A stretch of DNA of 42,063 nt from Sandarakinorhabdus sp. (GCA_020693225.1 JAIMJL010000015.1:1-42063), one strand, 5' to 3'; positions 8,236 through 19,049 are shown, counted from the first letter of the stretch. Numbers and translations: made by a program. The notes: generated by a model from the letters alone, not told the origin.

Positions 8236-9147
8236 TCAGGTGTCCGTCGAAGAGGTGGATCGCAGCGCCCGTGCAACCTGCTGCTCGCGGATGGCAAGGG
8301 TGATCGTGCTGGCCAGAATGATGGCGCCGCCCACGATCGTCCACAGATCATAGCGTTCCCCGAACAGCAGAATACCGGCAATGGTGATCAGCCCAAAGCG
8401 CACGAAATCGAACGGCATGACCGCACTCGCATCGGCTGCGGCAAAGGCCTGGCTCAGCGCCATCTGGCCCGCCGCGGCACAGGCCCCCAGCCCCACCAGC
8501 AGCGGCCAGAGATGCGGTTCGGGCCAGGTCCAGAAAGGCAGGGCCAGCAACAGCGAGACCGGCGTGGTCAGCACAAAGCTCCAGGCCGCGACGGCCCGGG
8601 CATCATCGGTCCCGGTCAATGCCTTGATTGCCACCAGCGAAAAGGCCGTGGCCAGCGCCGAAACAATAGCCGCCCACAGGCCCGGGCTCATTTCCGTTGC
8701 CCCCGGTCGCAACACCAGCAGCATGCCGAAAAGCCCGACACCGAGCGCCACCGAACGCACCAGCCGCACGCGCTCGCCGAGAAACAGGATGGCTCCCACG
8801 GTTGCGAACAGGGGCGCGGTGTAGTTGATCGCCAACACCGTCGCCAGCGGCGCATTCGAAACCGCATAGAAGGTGGCGAAAGTGGCGATCACCCCCGATG
8901 TCGCCCGCCGAACATGCCCCGGAAGCCGCTCGATCCGCAACAGGCCCGGCGTCAGAAGCAGCATCGGCAGCAGCCAGAGCAGACCGATGAAATTGCGCCA
9001 CACCACGATAGCAAAGGGATGCAGTTCCTCAGAAATCAGCCGAATCAGCACCCAGAGCCCGGCAAAGGATACGCAGGCCACAATCATCCAGAGGATCCCG
9101 CGCACATGCGGCGGCAGGAGCCCCAGGGGATTCCAGGCGGCTGTCAC
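8236..9147 (-). CDS. EamA/DMT-family transporter
   Basis: An inner-membrane protein of the drug/metabolite transporter superfamily with about ten hydrophobic helices arranged as two EamA repeats (roughly residues 15-145 and 160-290). Family-like stretches are ATFYAVSNAPLATVLAINYT in the first repeat and GQMALSQAFAAADASAVMPF in the second. I set the start at GTG 9147, ten bases after the purH stop codon. A longer frame to ATG 9222 would overlap purH by 65 bases and adds a hydrophilic leader. Close spacing suggests co-transcription with purH. Members export amino acids, purines or other metabolites; the substrate here is unknown. Confidence 0.87.
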   Translation of the reverse strand: MTAAWNPLGLLPPHVRGILWMIVACVSFAGLWVLIRLISEELHPFAIVVWRNFIGLLWLLPMLLLTPGLLRIERLPGHVRRATSGVIATFATFYAVSNAPLATVLAINYTAPLFATVGAILFLGERVRLVRSVALGVGLFGMLLVLRPGATEMSPGLWAAIVSALATAFSLVAIKALTGTDDARAVAAWSFVLTTPVSLLLALPFWTWPEPHLWPLLVGLGACAAAGQMALSQAFAAADASAVMPFDFVRFGLITIAGILLFGERYDLWTIVGGAIILASTITLAIREQQVARALRSTSSTDT

Positions 9148-9157
9148 GCCTGCGCCA

Positions 9158-10738
9158 TCAGTGATTGAAGTGCCTGAGGCCCGTGAACGCCATTGCCAGC
9201 CCGCGCGCATCCGCTTCAGCAATCACCTCCGCATCGCGCACCGATCCGCCTGGCTGGATCACCGCCGTCGCCCCGGCCTCGGCCGCCGCTACCAGCCCAT
9301 CGGCAAACGGGAAAAAGGCGTCTGACGCCACCGCGCTCCCCACTGTTGCCGGCGCATCCCAGCCGGCGGCCGCGGCGGCATCTTTCGCCTTCCAGGCGGC
9401 AATGCGTGCGCTGTCCAGCCGGCTCATCTGGCCGGCACCGATGCCGGCTGTTGCCCCGCCTTTCGCATAGACGATCGCATTGGATTTCACATGCTTGGCA
9501 ACGGTCCAGGCAAAGCGCATGTCAGCCAGCTCGGCTGCCGTCGGCTGCCGCTTGGTCACGATTGTCAGATCATCCATCAGGCGATTGTCGCGGCTTTGCA
9601 CCAGCATCCCGCCGGCAATCGTCCGCACCGTCAGCCCGGGTCGCGCCGGATCGGGCAGCGGGCACAGCAGCAACCGCAGGTTGGGCTTGCCGGCAATCAC
9701 CGCCCGCGCTTCGGCATCGGCGTCGGGTGCAATAATCACCTCGGTAAACATCTCGGTGATAGCCCGCGCCGTCTCCGCATCGATCGTGCGGTTCAAGGCA
9801 ATGATCCCGCCAAAGGCCGAAACCGGGTCGCAAGCCTTCGCAGCCCGGTAGGCCTCGGCCAGGGTCGCGGCGCTCGCCACGCCGCAAGGGTTGGCATGCT
9901 TGATGATGGCCACCGTCGGGTCGGCGTCGCGAAACTCGGCAATCAGCGCCAGCGCCCCGTCGGCATCGCCCAGATTGTTGTAGCTGAGTGCCTTGCCCTG
10001 CACCGGCTCCGCTCCAGCCAGCCCCGCAGCCACCGCCGAAGCGGCATACAGCGCTGCCCGCTGGTGCGGATTTTCGCCATAGCGCAATTCATTTACCCGA
10101 CGCATTACCAGCGGCAGTGTGTCCGGGAACATCTCCTGCCGGTCGGCAAAGGCAAACCAGCTGGCAATCGCCGAATCATAAGCGGCGGTCGCCTGAAAGG
10201 CCTTTGCTGCCAGCCTCGCCCGCGTTTCCATAGCCAGCGCGCCGCTGTTTGCATCCAGTTCGGCGATCAGCGCCGGATAGTCCGCCGCATCGGTCACGCA
10301 CGCCACAAAGGCATGATTTTTGGCAGCAGACCGCACCATCGCCGGCCCGCCGATATCGATATTCTCGATAATATCGGGGCGCGGCTTGGCCGCCGCCACG
10401 GTTGCCTCGAAGGGATAGAGGTTGATCACCACCATATCGATCGGCGCAATGCCATGCGCGGTGGCGGCCGCCTGGTGGTCGGCATCGTCGCGCAATGCCA
10501 GCAGGCCGCCGTGCACCTTCGGGTGCAGGGTTTTCAGCCGGCCGTCCATCATTTCCGGAAAGCCGGTGTGTTCCGACACGTCGGTGACGGCCAAACCGGC
10601 CGCGCGAAGCGTGGCCGCAGTGCCGCCGGTCGACAGCAGTTCGACGCCGTGCCGCGCCAGCGCGGCGGCCAGATCGACCAGCCCCGTCTTGTCGGAGACC
10701 GAAAGAAGGGCGCGGCGAATCGTGATGGGGGCGGTCAT
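9158..10738 (-). CDS. purH: Bifunctional AICAR transformylase / IMP cyclohydrolase
   Basis: Catalyses the last two steps of de novo purine synthesis: formylation of AICAR with 10-formyl-THF and ring closure to IMP. The N-terminal MGS-like cyclohydrolase domain ([15 protein letters not shown], then STGGTA) covers about residues 1-195, and the transformylase domain follows with the catalytic KHANPCG motif. The C-terminus [22 protein letters not shown] is typical of the family. The 526 residues match the normal length. ATG 10738 is preferred over an upstream in-frame start at 10798 because family members begin at about this point ([19 protein letters not shown]). It follows rbfA on the same strand after 81 bases and precedes the EamA-type exporter. 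Confidence 0.97.
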   Translation of the reverse strand: MTAPITIRRALLSVSDKTGLVDLAAALARHGVELLSTGGTAATLRAAGLAVTDVSEHTGFPEMMDGRLKTLHPKVHGGLLALRDDADHQAAATAHGIAPIDMVVINLYPFEATVAAAKPRPDIIENIDIGGPAMVRSAAKNHAFVACVTDAADYPALIAELDANSGALAMETRARLAAKAFQATAAYDSAIASWFAFADRQEMFPDTLPLVMRRVNELRYGENPHQRAALYAASAVAAGLAGAEPVQGKALSYNNLGDADGALALIAEFRDADPTVAIIKHANPCGVASAATLAEAYRAAKACDPVSAFGGIIALNRTIDAETARAITEMFTEVIIAPDADAEARAVIAGKPNLRLLLCPLPDPARPGLTVRTIAGGMLVQSRDNRLMDDLTIVTKRQPTAAELADMRFAWTVAKHVKSNAIVYAKGGATAGIGAGQMSRLDSARIAAWKAKDAAAAAGWDAPATVGSAVASDAFFPFADGLVAAAEAGATAVIQPGGSVRDAEVIAEADARGLAMAFTGLRHFNH

Positions 10739-10819
10739 GGCTAGGTTTCCGAAATTGCGTGTGCGCGAGCGGGTGCCCCAGCGGGCAGACAAGTGCAAGA
10801 AGAAGCGGCGTCTGGCGCC

Positions 10820-11260
10820 CTAGTCGTCGTCAGCCACGATCTTCGGCAGCACCCGGTCTTCCAGATCGCGGGCAACCTTGGGCGTTCGGAGCAACGCGTC
10901 GATGCGCGCAGCCTCCGCATAGCTTTCGTCCAGCCGGAAATGCAGATCGGCGGCATATTTGGTGTGCACACGCCGCGAAACCTCGCCCTTCAGACGCTTG
11001 GCATGCGATGCCAGCGCCTTCAGAACGGCATCCTGCGAAGGTGCCTCACCGCCAATTCCCGCGCCGACCGGCATGATAAAGACGGTCGCGTGGCGCAGAT
11101 CGGGGGACACCCGCACTTCGGAAACGGACACGATGGTCCGGTCAAGCACCTCGTCGCGCACCATGTCACGCGCGAGGAGCTCGGCGAGCACATGCCGCAT
11201 CTGTTCACCCACCTTGAGTGTTCTGACCGACTTCCCGGTGGTTTCAGCGCCCTTCTTCAC
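10820..11260 (-). CDS. rbfA: 30S ribosome-binding factor A
   Basis: A small KH-fold protein that binds the 30S subunit and helps mature the 5' end of 16S rRNA, important in the cold. The typical N-terminus (RTLKVGEQMRHVLAELLARD) and the core stretch VSEVRVSPDLRHATVFIMP are present, and length (146 residues) is normal for alphaproteobacteria. The start codon is GTG at 11260, overlapping the infB stop codon by 4 bases (GTGA), so translation is probably coupled to IF-2. In many relatives truB, rpsO and pnp follow; here purH follows instead and those genes lie at 36018-39652 on the other strand. Confidence 0.96.
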   Translation of the reverse strand: MKKGAETTGKSVRTLKVGEQMRHVLAELLARDMVRDEVLDRTIVSVSEVRVSPDLRHATVFIMPVGAGIGGEAPSQDAVLKALASHAKRLKGEVSRRVHTKYAADLHFRLDESYAEAARIDALLRTPKVARDLEDRVLPKIVADDD

Positions 11261-14046
11261 AGCGTTCTCAAACGTTCCTCGACTTCGAAGGTTTCGATGA
11301 CATCACCCTGCGCAATGTCCTGGAAATTCTCCAGACCAATGCCGCATTCATAGCCCTTTTCCACTTGCGTGACATCGTCCTTGAAGCGGCGCAGCGAGGC
11401 GATCGAGCCGGTGTAGACGATCACATCGTCGCGCAGCACGCGGGCCTTGAGGTTGCGCTTGATGAAGCCCTCCACAACCAGGCAACCGGCGGCCTTGCCG
11501 AACTTGCCGGCCTGGAAGACTTCGCGGATTTCCGCGCGGCCAACCACATTCTCGAAATATTCCGGGCCCAGCTTGCCGGCCATCCCGGCCTTCACCTCAT
11601 CGATGAGATCGTAGATGATGTCGTAATATTTCAGTGGCACGCCGGCCTGATTGGCAGCTTCGCGCGCCTTGGCATTGGCCCGCACATTGAAGCCGATGAT
11701 CAGCGCGCCGGAAGCGCGGGCGAGCGTGACGTCGGATTCGGTGATGGCGCCGACGCCACTGTGCAGCACGCGCACCTTGATGTCGTCGGTCGACAGCTTG
11801 TTGACGGCAGACGCGATGGCCTCCACCGACCCGTGCACATCGGCCTTGATAACCACCGGGAACTCCACCGCTTTCTTTTCCGACATGGCGGAGAACATCG
11901 ATTCGAGGCTGGCGGGTGCCGACGTGGTGCGCGCAGTCAGCGCCACCTGCTTGCGATAATCAGCGATTTCGCGCGCCCGCGCCTCTGTTTCAACGACGGA
12001 AAGCGTATCGCCTGCCATCGGTACGCCAGACAGGCCGAGCACCTCGACCGCTGCCGAAGGCCCGGCTTCCTTCACCGTCTGGCCCTTGTCGTTGACCAGC
12101 GCGCGCACCTTGCCCCATTCGGTGCCGACCACGAAAATGTCGCCGTTGCGCAGCGTGCCGTTGCGCACGAGCACGGTGGCGAGTGGCCCGCGGCCCTTGT
12201 CCAGCTTGGCTTCCACCACGGCGGCCTGGGCTTCACGGGCCGGATTGGCCGTAAGCTCCAGGATTTCCGCCTGCAGCAGGATCTTTTCGGCCAGCTCTTC
12301 AAGGCCGGTCTGCTTCAGCGCGGACACTTCCACGTCCTGCACTTCGCCGCCCATGGCTTCCACCTGCACATCATACTGCAGCAGATCGGTGCGCACTTTC
12401 TGGGCATTGGAGCCGGGCTTGTCCATCTTGTTGATGGCCACGATCATCGGCACATTCGCCGCCTTCACATGGTTGATCGCCTCGATCGTCTGCGGCATCA
12501 AGCTATCGTCTCCGGCAACCACCAGCACCACGATATCGGTGACGGTCGCCCCGCGCGCCCGCATTTCGGTGAAGGCTTCGTGACCCGGCGTGTCCAGGAA
12601 GGTGATCTTCTCGCCCCCTTTCAGCGTCACCTGATAGGCGCCGATGTGCTGGGTGATGCCGCCGGCTTCACCCTTCACCACATCGGTTCCGCGCAGGGCA
12701 TCCAGCAGCGAGGTCTTGCCATGATCGACATGGCCCATGATCGTCACGACCGGCGCGCGCGGCACCAGATCCTCGACGCGATCGGTGGCGGCACCATCCA
12801 CGCCGACTTCCACATCGCTGTCGGACACGCGCTTGATGATGTGGCCGAATTCGGTCACCAACAGCTCCGCCGTATCCTGATCGATGAACTCGTTCATCGT
12901 GGTAGGCATGCCCATCTTGAACAGCGCCTTGACCAGATCGGCACCCCGCTCGGCCATCCGATTGGCGAGCTCCTGCACGGTGATCGCTTCGGGCACCTGC
13001 ACTTCGCGTGCGGTCTTGGCGGTGGCGGCGGCACCGCCACCATGGGCGCGCTTTTCCTTTTCCCGCGCCCGGCGCACGGCCGCGAGCGAGCGGGTGCGGC
13101 CATCATCGTCGCCAAGCGCGCGCGTGATGGTCAGCTTGCCATCGCGGCGGCGATCGTCGGTGCGCGGGCGGGTTGCGGGCTTGCCGGGCACTTCGCCCGG
13201 CCGCCCCGGCGCCTTGATGCGGCCCAGCGCGCCGCGCGGACGATCCTCATCGTCTGCGGCGGCCACGGGCGGCGCTTCGGCCAGACGCTTCGCCTCTTCG
13301 GCGGCGCGCAACGCCTCAGCCGCTTCGGCGCGGGCCTTTTCTTCCAGCCGACGCTCTTCGGCTTCGGCCGCTTCGGCCTTTTCCCGGTCTTCGCGGATGC
13401 GCGCTTCTTCGGCCCGCTTCAGCCGATCCTCTTCGGCCAGGCGAATCATCAGTGTTTGCCGCTCGCGCATGGTGAGCTTGGGATTCTGCAACGCCTTGGC
13501 GGTTGCCGAAAGTTCGGGCGGGGCCGATTTCGCAACAGGCGCCGGCTTGGCAGCGGGCGGCGGCGCAACGGGTGCAGGCGCTTCCACCACCGGCTCTGGA
13601 ACCGGCACGGGCTCGGCGACCGGCGCTTCCGGCGTCGGAGCTGCTGGTTCGGGTCCGTCTTCAGCAACGGCTTCCGCAACGGCTTCCGCAGCAGGTTCTG
13701 AAACCGGGGCCTGGCGCGGCTTCGCGGCCTCCTTTGCCGGCGGCGCATCCGTGATGACAACGAAGGGCGGAGGCGGCGCGACGGGCATGGCAGGCTTTGT
13801 GTCCGCGACAGGTGCGGGAGCCTCAGGCGCGGCAACCGGCGCAGGGGCAGGAGCAACTGCTTCGACGACTTCGGGCACAGGCTCGGGATCGCCGGGCTTG
13901 CGGAACACCCGGGCCTTCTTTGTCTCCACCACGACCTTGTGGGTCCGGCCATGGCTGAAGGTTTGCTTCACCTGGCCGACTTCCGTCGTGCGCTTCACGC
14001 CGAGCTGCGGCCTCAGGCCCAGTTTCGGCTTTTCGTCTTCGCTCAT
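11257..14046 (-). CDS. infB: Translation initiation factor IF-2
   Basis: GTPase that places initiator fMet-tRNA on the 30S subunit and promotes 70S joining. A conserved N-terminal segment ([19 protein letters not shown]) leads into a long Pro/Ala/Glu/Val-rich and then charged linker (about residues 50-330), as in other alphaproteobacteria. IF2_N follows around 345-400. The G domain has [17 protein letters not shown] and NKMD, and the beta-barrel and C-terminal tRNA-binding domains complete 929 residues. The linker DNA contains short repeats, for example around 13669-13692 ([10 protein letters not shown]). ATGA overlap with ylxR and GTGA overlap with rbfA show tight coupling. Confidence 0.98.
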   Translation of the reverse strand: MSEDEKPKLGLRPQLGVKRTTEVGQVKQTFSHGRTHKVVVETKKARVFRKPGDPEPVPEVVEAVAPAPAPVAAPEAPAPVADTKPAMPVAPPPPFVVITDAPPAKEAAKPRQAPVSEPAAEAVAEAVAEDGPEPAAPTPEAPVAEPVPVPEPVVEAPAPVAPPPAAKPAPVAKSAPPELSATAKALQNPKLTMRERQTLMIRLAEEDRLKRAEEARIREDREKAEAAEAEERRLEEKARAEAAEALRAAEEAKRLAEAPPVAAADDEDRPRGALGRIKAPGRPGEVPGKPATRPRTDDRRRDGKLTITRALGDDDGRTRSLAAVRRAREKEKRAHGGGAAATAKTAREVQVPEAITVQELANRMAERGADLVKALFKMGMPTTMNEFIDQDTAELLVTEFGHIIKRVSDSDVEVGVDGAATDRVEDLVPRAPVVTIMGHVDHGKTSLLDALRGTDVVKGEAGGITQHIGAYQVTLKGGEKITFLDTPGHEAFTEMRARGATVTDIVVLVVAGDDSLMPQTIEAINHVKAANVPMIVAINKMDKPGSNAQKVRTDLLQYDVQVEAMGGEVQDVEVSALKQTGLEELAEKILLQAEILELTANPAREAQAAVVEAKLDKGRGPLATVLVRNGTLRNGDIFVVGTEWGKVRALVNDKGQTVKEAGPSAAVEVLGLSGVPMAGDTLSVVETEARAREIADYRKQVALTARTTSAPASLESMFSAMSEKKAVEFPVVIKADVHGSVEAIASAVNKLSTDDIKVRVLHSGVGAITESDVTLARASGALIIGFNVRANAKAREAANQAGVPLKYYDIIYDLIDEVKAGMAGKLGPEYFENVVGRAEIREVFQAGKFGKAAGCLVVEGFIKRNLKARVLRDDVIVYTGSIASLRRFKDDVTQVEKGYECGIGLENFQDIAQGDVIETFEVEERLRTL

Positions 14047-14786
14047 GCCCGTCCTTCGTCGTTGCGCGGTCGAGCCAATTGCCCGCCACTCTCATCAATC
14101 GTCTGTGTGCCAAGATAGGCAATCCAGCGCGAAAGGTCGGCTTTGACCCGCGCGGCTGCTCTGCCATCGGTGACGCCCGAATGCACGATATTCTCACGCC
14201 CCAGTGCCGCCGACAAGACATCCCGCCCAACCGGCACCGTCAAAATACTGTCCATCGCCCCATCGCCCACCCGAAACGCCTGGTTCAGCTTGGCCGTTCC
14301 GTCGTCGGCCGCGTCTGCCGCGTGCAGCAGCAGCGCAAGGCGGCCTGCCCGTGCGGTTTCGCTCAGGCGATCCGATCCGAACACCAGATGCCCGGCACGA
14401 TGTTCCAGTCCGAGTCGGTCCAGCGCCCGACGTTGCAGGCCGGTGGCAATGCGTTCAGCGAGATCCGCCGGCACGGCCGGCGGCGATTCCTTAAAGGCGC
14501 GGGCCAGCGCGCCTTTCAACTTGCCCTTCGCCATGGCGGATTCCAGCGCCCGCCGGTCTGCCATGATCCAGGCGCCGCGCCCCGGAAGGCGGGCGGCAAG
14601 ATCTGGCCACACAGCAGCATCCGGGCCGACTGCCAGCCTGATCAGATGCGCGCGCGCGCCGTGCGCACCCGTCAGGATGCAGCGGCGTTCCGGCAGGGTG
14701 TCATGCCCCGCGGCTGGCTGCGGCTCGGGTGGAGCCACAGCAGCCGGGTCGGTCAGAGCCGCAAAAGGGGTGTCATCGGGAGACAT
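14043..14786 (-). CDS. YlxR-family RNA-binding protein with L7Ae-like C-terminal domain
   Basis: A 247-residue protein between nusA and infB. The N-terminal part (about 28-110) is a YlxR/DUF448 domain, recognisable from RRCILTGAHG and LPGRGAWI. In other bacteria YlxR (RnpM) binds RNase P or the nusA mRNA region. The C-terminal half (about 130-235, including RRALDRLGLEHRAGHLVFGS and ALLLHAADAADDGTAKLNQA) looks like an L7Ae/L30e-type RNA-binding fold, a fusion common in alphaproteobacteria. It starts at ATG 14786, 39 bases after the nusA stop, and overlaps infB by 4 bases. Its molecular role in this group is not established. Confidence 0.88.
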   Translation of the reverse strand: MSPDDTPFAALTDPAAVAPPEPQPAAGHDTLPERRCILTGAHGARAHLIRLAVGPDAAVWPDLAARLPGRGAWIMADRRALESAMAKGKLKGALARAFKESPPAVPADLAERIATGLQRRALDRLGLEHRAGHLVFGSDRLSETARAGRLALLLHAADAADDGTAKLNQAFRVGDGAMDSILTVPVGRDVLSAALGRENIVHSGVTDGRAAARVKADLSRWIAYLGTQTIDESGGQLARPRNDEGRA

Positions 14787-14825
14787 GCGCTTGAGCGCCT
14801 CCCTTAATAGGGCAGGACAGGCGCA

Positions 14826-16382
14826 TCATGCGGCACCGCCTGCGTCTTCGTCGGCGAACCAGTGCTGGCGAGCCGCCATGATGATGGCATTGCCGTCCGC
14901 TTCATTGATACCGAACGCTGCCAGCACACCGGCCGGGATTTCGCGCCGCTTGTCGCCCTTGCCGATCAGTTCGTCGGTGGCGAGGTCGGCCAGATCATCC
15001 AGCGTGCGGATGCCCTTTTGCCCCAGGCGAACCAGCATCGCCTCGGTCAGGCCGGGGATTTCGGCCAGCGCATCTTCCACGCCCAGGGCACGGCGCTGCT
15101 CGCGCAGGCCGGCTTCGCGCCGCTCGATAGCCTCTTCGGCGCGGCGCTGCAGTTCGGCTGCGGTTTCGTCGTCCAGGCCCTCGATAGAGGCGATTTCTTC
15201 GGCCTCCACATAGGCGACTTCCTCCAGGCTGGTGAAGCCTTCGGCAACCAGCAGCTGGGCCAGCGTCTCATCGAGTTCGAGTTCCTTTTCAAACAGTTCG
15301 GAACGCTCGACAAACTCCTTCTGGCGCTTTTCGCTTTCGGCGGCCTCGGTCATGATGTCGATCTGGTGACCGGTCAACTGGCCGGCCAGCCGCACATTCT
15401 GGCCACGGCGGCCGATCGCCAGCGAAAGCTGATCATCGGGCACCACGACCTCGATGCGGCTCTCCTCTTCGTCGATCACCACCTTGGAAACCTGCGCCGG
15501 CTGCAGCGCGTTGACCACGAAGGTGGCGGTATCAACCGACCAGGGAATGATATCGATCTTTTCGCCGGCCAGTTCCTGCACCACAGCCTGCACGCGTGAA
15601 CCGCGCATGCCGACGCAGGCGCCCACCGGATCGATCGAGCCATCGTTGGACAGGACGCCGATCTTGGCGCGGCTTCCGGGGTCGCGGGCACAGGCCTTGA
15701 TCTCGATCACGCCATCATAGATTTCCGGAACTTCCTGCGCGAACAGCTTTTTCATGAAATCCGGATGCGCGCGCGAACAGAAGATCTGCGGCCCGCGATT
15801 TTCCCGCCGAACCACGGTGATCAGCGAACGCACCCGATCGCCCACCCGCAGCACTTCGCGCGGAATCTGCTGGTCGCGGCGGATGACGCCTTCGGCGCGG
15901 CCGAGATCGACAACGATGTGGCCGAATTCGACGCGCTTCACCACGCCGGTGATGATCTCGCCCTGACGATCCTTATATTCTTCATACTGCCGCTCGCGCT
16001 CGGCATCGCGCACCTTGGTGACGATGACCTGCTTGGCGGCTTGGGCTGCAATCCGGCCGAATTCGATGGGGGGGAGCGGATCGACCATATAGTCGCCCAG
16101 CTTGGCGTCATGCTCGCGCTCCTGCGCTTCGGCGAGGCTGATCTGCTTGAAATTGTCTTCCGGAAACTCGACCACTTCCAGCACGCGCCACAGCCGCAGA
16201 TCGCCACCGCGCGGATCGATTTTCGCGCGAATATCGTTTTCGGCACCATAGCGGGCGCGGGCAGCGCGCTGAATGGCCTCTTCCATCGCCTCAATCACGA
16301 TCATGCGATCGATGGACTTTTCCCGCGCAACAGCGTCGGCAATGGCGATCAGTTCGGCCTTGTTGGCGGCAATCGGATTCAT
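14826..16382 (-). CDS. nusA: Transcription termination/antitermination protein NusA
   Basis: RNA polymerase-associated factor acting in pausing, termination and rRNA antitermination. Domains in order: NusA N-terminal domain (about 1-125, MNPIAANKAELIAIADAVA), S1 (about 130-200, GEIITGVVKRVEFGHIVVDL), tandem KH domains (about 205-345, with IGRRGQNVRLAGQLTG). The C-terminal helix-hairpin-helix repeats (about 365-500) include EEVAYVEAEEIASIEGLDD and IPGLTEAMLVRLGQKGIRTL. Its 518 residues are normal for alphaproteobacteria, whose C-terminus differs from the enterobacterial acidic repeats. The ATG overlaps the rimP stop by 4 bases. Confidence 0.97.
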   Translation of the reverse strand: MNPIAANKAELIAIADAVAREKSIDRMIVIEAMEEAIQRAARARYGAENDIRAKIDPRGGDLRLWRVLEVVEFPEDNFKQISLAEAQEREHDAKLGDYMVDPLPPIEFGRIAAQAAKQVIVTKVRDAERERQYEEYKDRQGEIITGVVKRVEFGHIVVDLGRAEGVIRRDQQIPREVLRVGDRVRSLITVVRRENRGPQIFCSRAHPDFMKKLFAQEVPEIYDGVIEIKACARDPGSRAKIGVLSNDGSIDPVGACVGMRGSRVQAVVQELAGEKIDIIPWSVDTATFVVNALQPAQVSKVVIDEEESRIEVVVPDDQLSLAIGRRGQNVRLAGQLTGHQIDIMTEAAESEKRQKEFVERSELFEKELELDETLAQLLVAEGFTSLEEVAYVEAEEIASIEGLDDETAAELQRRAEEAIERREAGLREQRRALGVEDALAEIPGLTEAMLVRLGQKGIRTLDDLADLATDELIGKGDKRREIPAGVLAAFGINEADGNAIIMAARQHWFADEDAGGAA

Positions 16383-16954
16383 GCGTCTTTCCTCGTTTGC
16401 AGGAGAGCGGTTTCGTCCGCATCTTCCTCATCCTCGATATCGTCTGCGCCTTCAGCGTCCAGCGGAACGGTCGCGGCAATCAGCGCGTCGGTCAACAGCA
16501 GCTTGGCAGTGGCTATGGCCGAGAAAGGCAGCACAATGCGCCCAAGCCCTTCCGCATCCAGCAGCACCTGTTCGCCTTCGATTCCGGCCAGGGCACCCTG
16601 AAACCGCTTGCGCTCGGCGCCGTTCAACAGAAGCCCCTGCGCCAGTTCGACGCGGGCGAGATGGCCTGCCCATTTGGCAAAATCGTGCAACCGGGTGAGC
16701 GGCCGGTCGATCCCCGGCGACGATACCTCCAGCCGGTAGGCGTCTTCGATCGGATCCGCCTCGTCCAGCATTGCGGAAAGCTTGCGCGACAAGGCGGCGC
16801 ATTGCGACAAGGTCATCTGACCGGTTGCCGGATCTTCCGCCATCACCTGCAAAACCAGATTCTGCCCGCCCGAAAGGCTTACCCGCACAAGCGAAAAGCC
16901 GGCGGCCACCACCACCGGTTCGATCAAGTCTTGCAGGTTGGCGCTTTCGGTCAT
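16379..16954 (-). CDS. rimP: Ribosome maturation factor RimP
   Basis: Required for 30S subunit maturation. Two-domain protein of 191 residues: the N-terminal domain (about 1-90) carries LIEPVVVAAGFSLVRVSLSG and the hallmark YRLEVSSPGIDRPL, and the C-terminal Sm-like barrel (about 93-165) follows. An acidic, likely disordered tail (GADDIEDEEDADE) ends it. I chose ATG 16954, which has a GGAG ribosome-binding site 5 bases upstream, over an in-frame extension to 17050 that lacks family similarity. First gene of the rimP-nusA-ylxR-infB-rbfA operon, about 90 bases downstream of the promoter at 17053-17081. Confidence 0.94.
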   Translation of the reverse strand: MTESANLQDLIEPVVVAAGFSLVRVSLSGGQNLVLQVMAEDPATGQMTLSQCAALSRKLSAMLDEADPIEDAYRLEVSSPGIDRPLTRLHDFAKWAGHLARVELAQGLLLNGAERKRFQGALAGIEGEQVLLDAEGLGRIVLPFSAIATAKLLLTDALIAATVPLDAEGADDIEDEEDADETALLQTRKDA

Positions 16955-17052
16955 CACATCTCCATCGAATCCCGCAGCCAGGAAGCGCCTCGGGGCCCGC
17001 AGGCCGATCGACCGCAGGCTCCTTTGAAGCAAGGCCTTAAGGGAGTGCACCT

Positions 17053-17081
17053 GTTATAGGCATGGCGGGGCTTTGTCGCAA
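17053..17081 (-). promoter_or_regulatory. Sigma-70-type promoter of the rimP-nusA-infB operon
   Basis: On the minus strand TTGCGA (17081-17076) and TATAAC (17058-17053) are separated by exactly 17 bases. Transcription would start near 17046, giving a leader of about 90 bases before rimP. It lies in the divergent gap between rimP and hisG. I see no equally good hexamer pair for hisG on the plus strand. Confidence 0.6.
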
Positions 17082-17130
17082 GCATCAAAGATTGCGTGCA
17101 GAGGATGAGCCGGGCAAAGGCGCTCATGCA

Positions 17131-17769
17131 ATGATCGATATCGTACTGGCCCTGCCCAAAGGGCGAATCCTGAAAGAAGCGCTGCCGCTGATCGCCAAAG
17201 TCGGCATAGTGCCGGAACCGGCCTTCACGGATGAAGCGAGCCGGGCGTTGAAGTTTGCCACTTCGCGCGCCGATCTGTCGCTGATCCGGGTGCGCAGTTT
17301 CGATGTGGCGACCTTCGTGGCCTTTGGCGCGGCGCAGCTGGGGATTGTCGGCAATGATGTGATCGCCGAATTCGGCTATCCGGAACTTTACGCGCCCGTT
17401 GATCTCGGCATCGGCCGCTGCCGGCTTTCGATCGCAGAGCCGATCGGCACGCCCTCGCTCGAAGGCGCTTCGCATGTGCGGGTAGCAACCAAATATCCCC
17501 ACCTCACGCAGGCGCATTTTGCCGCGCAGGGGTTGCAGGCGGAATGTGTGAAGCTGAACGGGGCCATGGAGCTGGCACCGCTGCTGGGGTTGGCGCCGCG
17601 CATCGTCGATCTGGTGTCCACCGGCAAGACGCTGCAGGAAAACGGTCTGGTTGAGCGCGAGGTGGTCCTGCCGGTCACATCGCGCCTGGTGGTGAACCGG
17701 GTGGCGTTCAAGACCATCCCGGCCGTGGCAGCCCTGGTGGAGCGATTTCGCGAGATTGTCGCCGGATGA
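17131..17769 (+). CDS. hisG: ATP phosphoribosyltransferase, short form
   Basis: First enzyme of histidine synthesis; it joins ATP and PRPP to form phosphoribosyl-ATP. The N-terminus [20 protein letters not shown] and the PRPP-binding loop DLVSTGKTL are clear. At 212 residues it is the short HisG type, which lacks the C-terminal regulatory domain and in characterised species works with HisZ. No hisZ is visible in this window. ATG 17131 is chosen; the in-frame extension upstream to 17062 runs into the promoter region and has no family similarity. It overlaps hisD by 4 bases. Confidence 0.96.
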   Translation: MIDIVLALPKGRILKEALPLIAKVGIVPEPAFTDEASRALKFATSRADLSLIRVRSFDVATFVAFGAAQLGIVGNDVIAEFGYPELYAPVDLGIGRCRLSIAEPIGTPSLEGASHVRVATKYPHLTQAHFAAQGLQAECVKLNGAMELAPLLGLAPRIVDLVSTGKTLQENGLVEREVVLPVTSRLVVNRVAFKTIPAVAALVERFREIVAG

Positions 17770-19049
17770 TGCGGCTGCGATCCCGGGATGCCGATTTCGC
17801 GGCCCGTTTTGCTGCGCTGGTGGCAGACACCCGCGAGCCGGACAGTGACGTGGCGCAGGATGTGCGCGCGATCCTTGCGCGGGTGAGCGCCGAAGGCTTT
17901 GCCGCCGTTGCCGATTACACCCGGCAGTTCGACAAGGTTTCCCTGACGCCCGAAACCGCCTGCTTCACCGAAGCCGAGCGGCTGGCAGCCGAAGCGCAGG
18001 TATCCGCCGAAACCCACGCCGCGCTGGAGCTGGCGGCAGAGCGAATCCGCGCCTTTCACGCGCTGCAGGTTCCAGCCGATCATGACGGTACCGACGCCGC
18101 CGGCGTCCGCTCCGGCTGGCGCTACACCGCCATGGCGCGGGCCGGCCTCTATGTTCCGGGTGGCCGTGCGGCCTATCCCTCGTCGGTTTTGATGAATGCT
18201 ATCCCCGCGAAAGTCGCCGGCGTGGACGAATTGGTGATGGTGACGCCGACGCCCGATGGCGTGGTCAATCCGCTGGTGCTGCTGGCGGCGCGGCTGGCCG
18301 GCGTGGACCGCATTTTCCGCATCGGCGGCGCGCAAGCCGTGGCGGCGCTGGCCTACGGCACCGCGCCCATCCCGCAATGCGATGTGATCGTCGGCCCCGG
18401 CAATGCCTGGGTGGCAGAGGCAAAGCGGCAGCTTTTCGGCACCGTGGGTATCGACATGATCGCCGGGCCATCGGAAATCCTCGTGGTGGCCGATGCCAGC
18501 GCCCGGGCCGACTGGATCGCCGCCGATCTCCTGTCGCAGGCCGAACATGATCCGCTGGCGCAAGCGATCCTGATCACCGATTCGCCCACGCTGGCAGACG
18601 CGGTAACGGCATGGGTGGAGCGCCTGCTGCCGACGCTTTCCACGGTCGCAACCGCCCGTTCCAGCTGGGATCGTTTCGGCTGCATTGTCACGGTGGATGA
18701 TCTGGCCGAAGTGCCGCCGCTGGTGGACGCCCTCGCGCCCGAGCATCTGGAAATCCAGACCGCCGATCCGCACGTCTTGTTTGCCGCTGTCCGCAACGCC
18801 GGCTCGGTCTTCATCGGCTCGCACACGCCGGAAGCCATCGGCGACTATATCGGCGGGCCGAACCATGTGCTGCCCACCAGCCGCCGCGCCCGCTTTGCCA
18901 GCGGCCTTGGCGTGCGCGATTTTCTGAAGCGCACCACCTTTCTGGAAGCCGGCCCGCGCGGTTTCGCAGCCCTTGCCGGATCAGCAGCGGCGCTCGCCGA
19001 TGCCGAAGGGCTTGCCGCACACGCTCTTTCCGTCAGGATTCGCGGCTGA
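17766..19049 (+). CDS. hisD: Histidinol dehydrogenase
   Basis: Zinc enzyme that oxidises L-histidinol to L-histidine in two NAD-dependent steps. Visible family motifs: [20 protein letters not shown], the Zn-ligand region [13 protein letters not shown], the catalytic Glu-His in [23 protein letters not shown] and the C-terminal HALSVR His ligand. The 427 residues are full length. The start at 17766 (ATGATG, with the second ATG at 17769 also possible) overlaps the hisG stop, a coupled pair. Its last 17 bases overlap the convergent DoxX-like gene. Confidence 0.97.
   Translation: MMRLRSRDADFAARFAALVADTREPDSDVAQDVRAILARVSAEGFAAVADYTRQFDKVSLTPETACFTEAERLAAEAQVSAETHAALELAAERIRAFHALQVPADHDGTDAAGVRSGWRYTAMARAGLYVPGGRAAYPSSVLMNAIPAKVAGVDELVMVTPTPDGVVNPLVLLAARLAGVDRIFRIGGAQAVAALAYGTAPIPQCDVIVGPGNAWVAEAKRQLFGTVGIDMIAGPSEILVVADASARADWIAADLLSQAEHDPLAQAILITDSPTLADAVTAWVERLLPTLSTVATARSSWDRFGCIVTVDDLAEVPPLVDALAPEHLEIQTADPHVLFAAVRNAGSVFIGSHTPEAIGDYIGGPNHVLPTSRRARFASGLGVRDFLKRTTFLEAGPRGFAALAGSAAALADAEGLAAHALSVRIRG

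Noticed and set aside
10737-10823. A 28-codon plus-strand frame beginning [13 protein letters not shown] and ending in KKKRRLAP, filling the purH-rbfA gap
   Set aside because: Its ATG overlaps the purH start in antisense and no promoter or Shine-Dalgarno sequence is visible. Basic composition is common for random frames in GC-rich DNA.
11365-13701. A 778-codon open frame on the plus strand antisense to infB
   Set aside because: Shadow of infB codon bias. No ribosome-binding site or family motifs.
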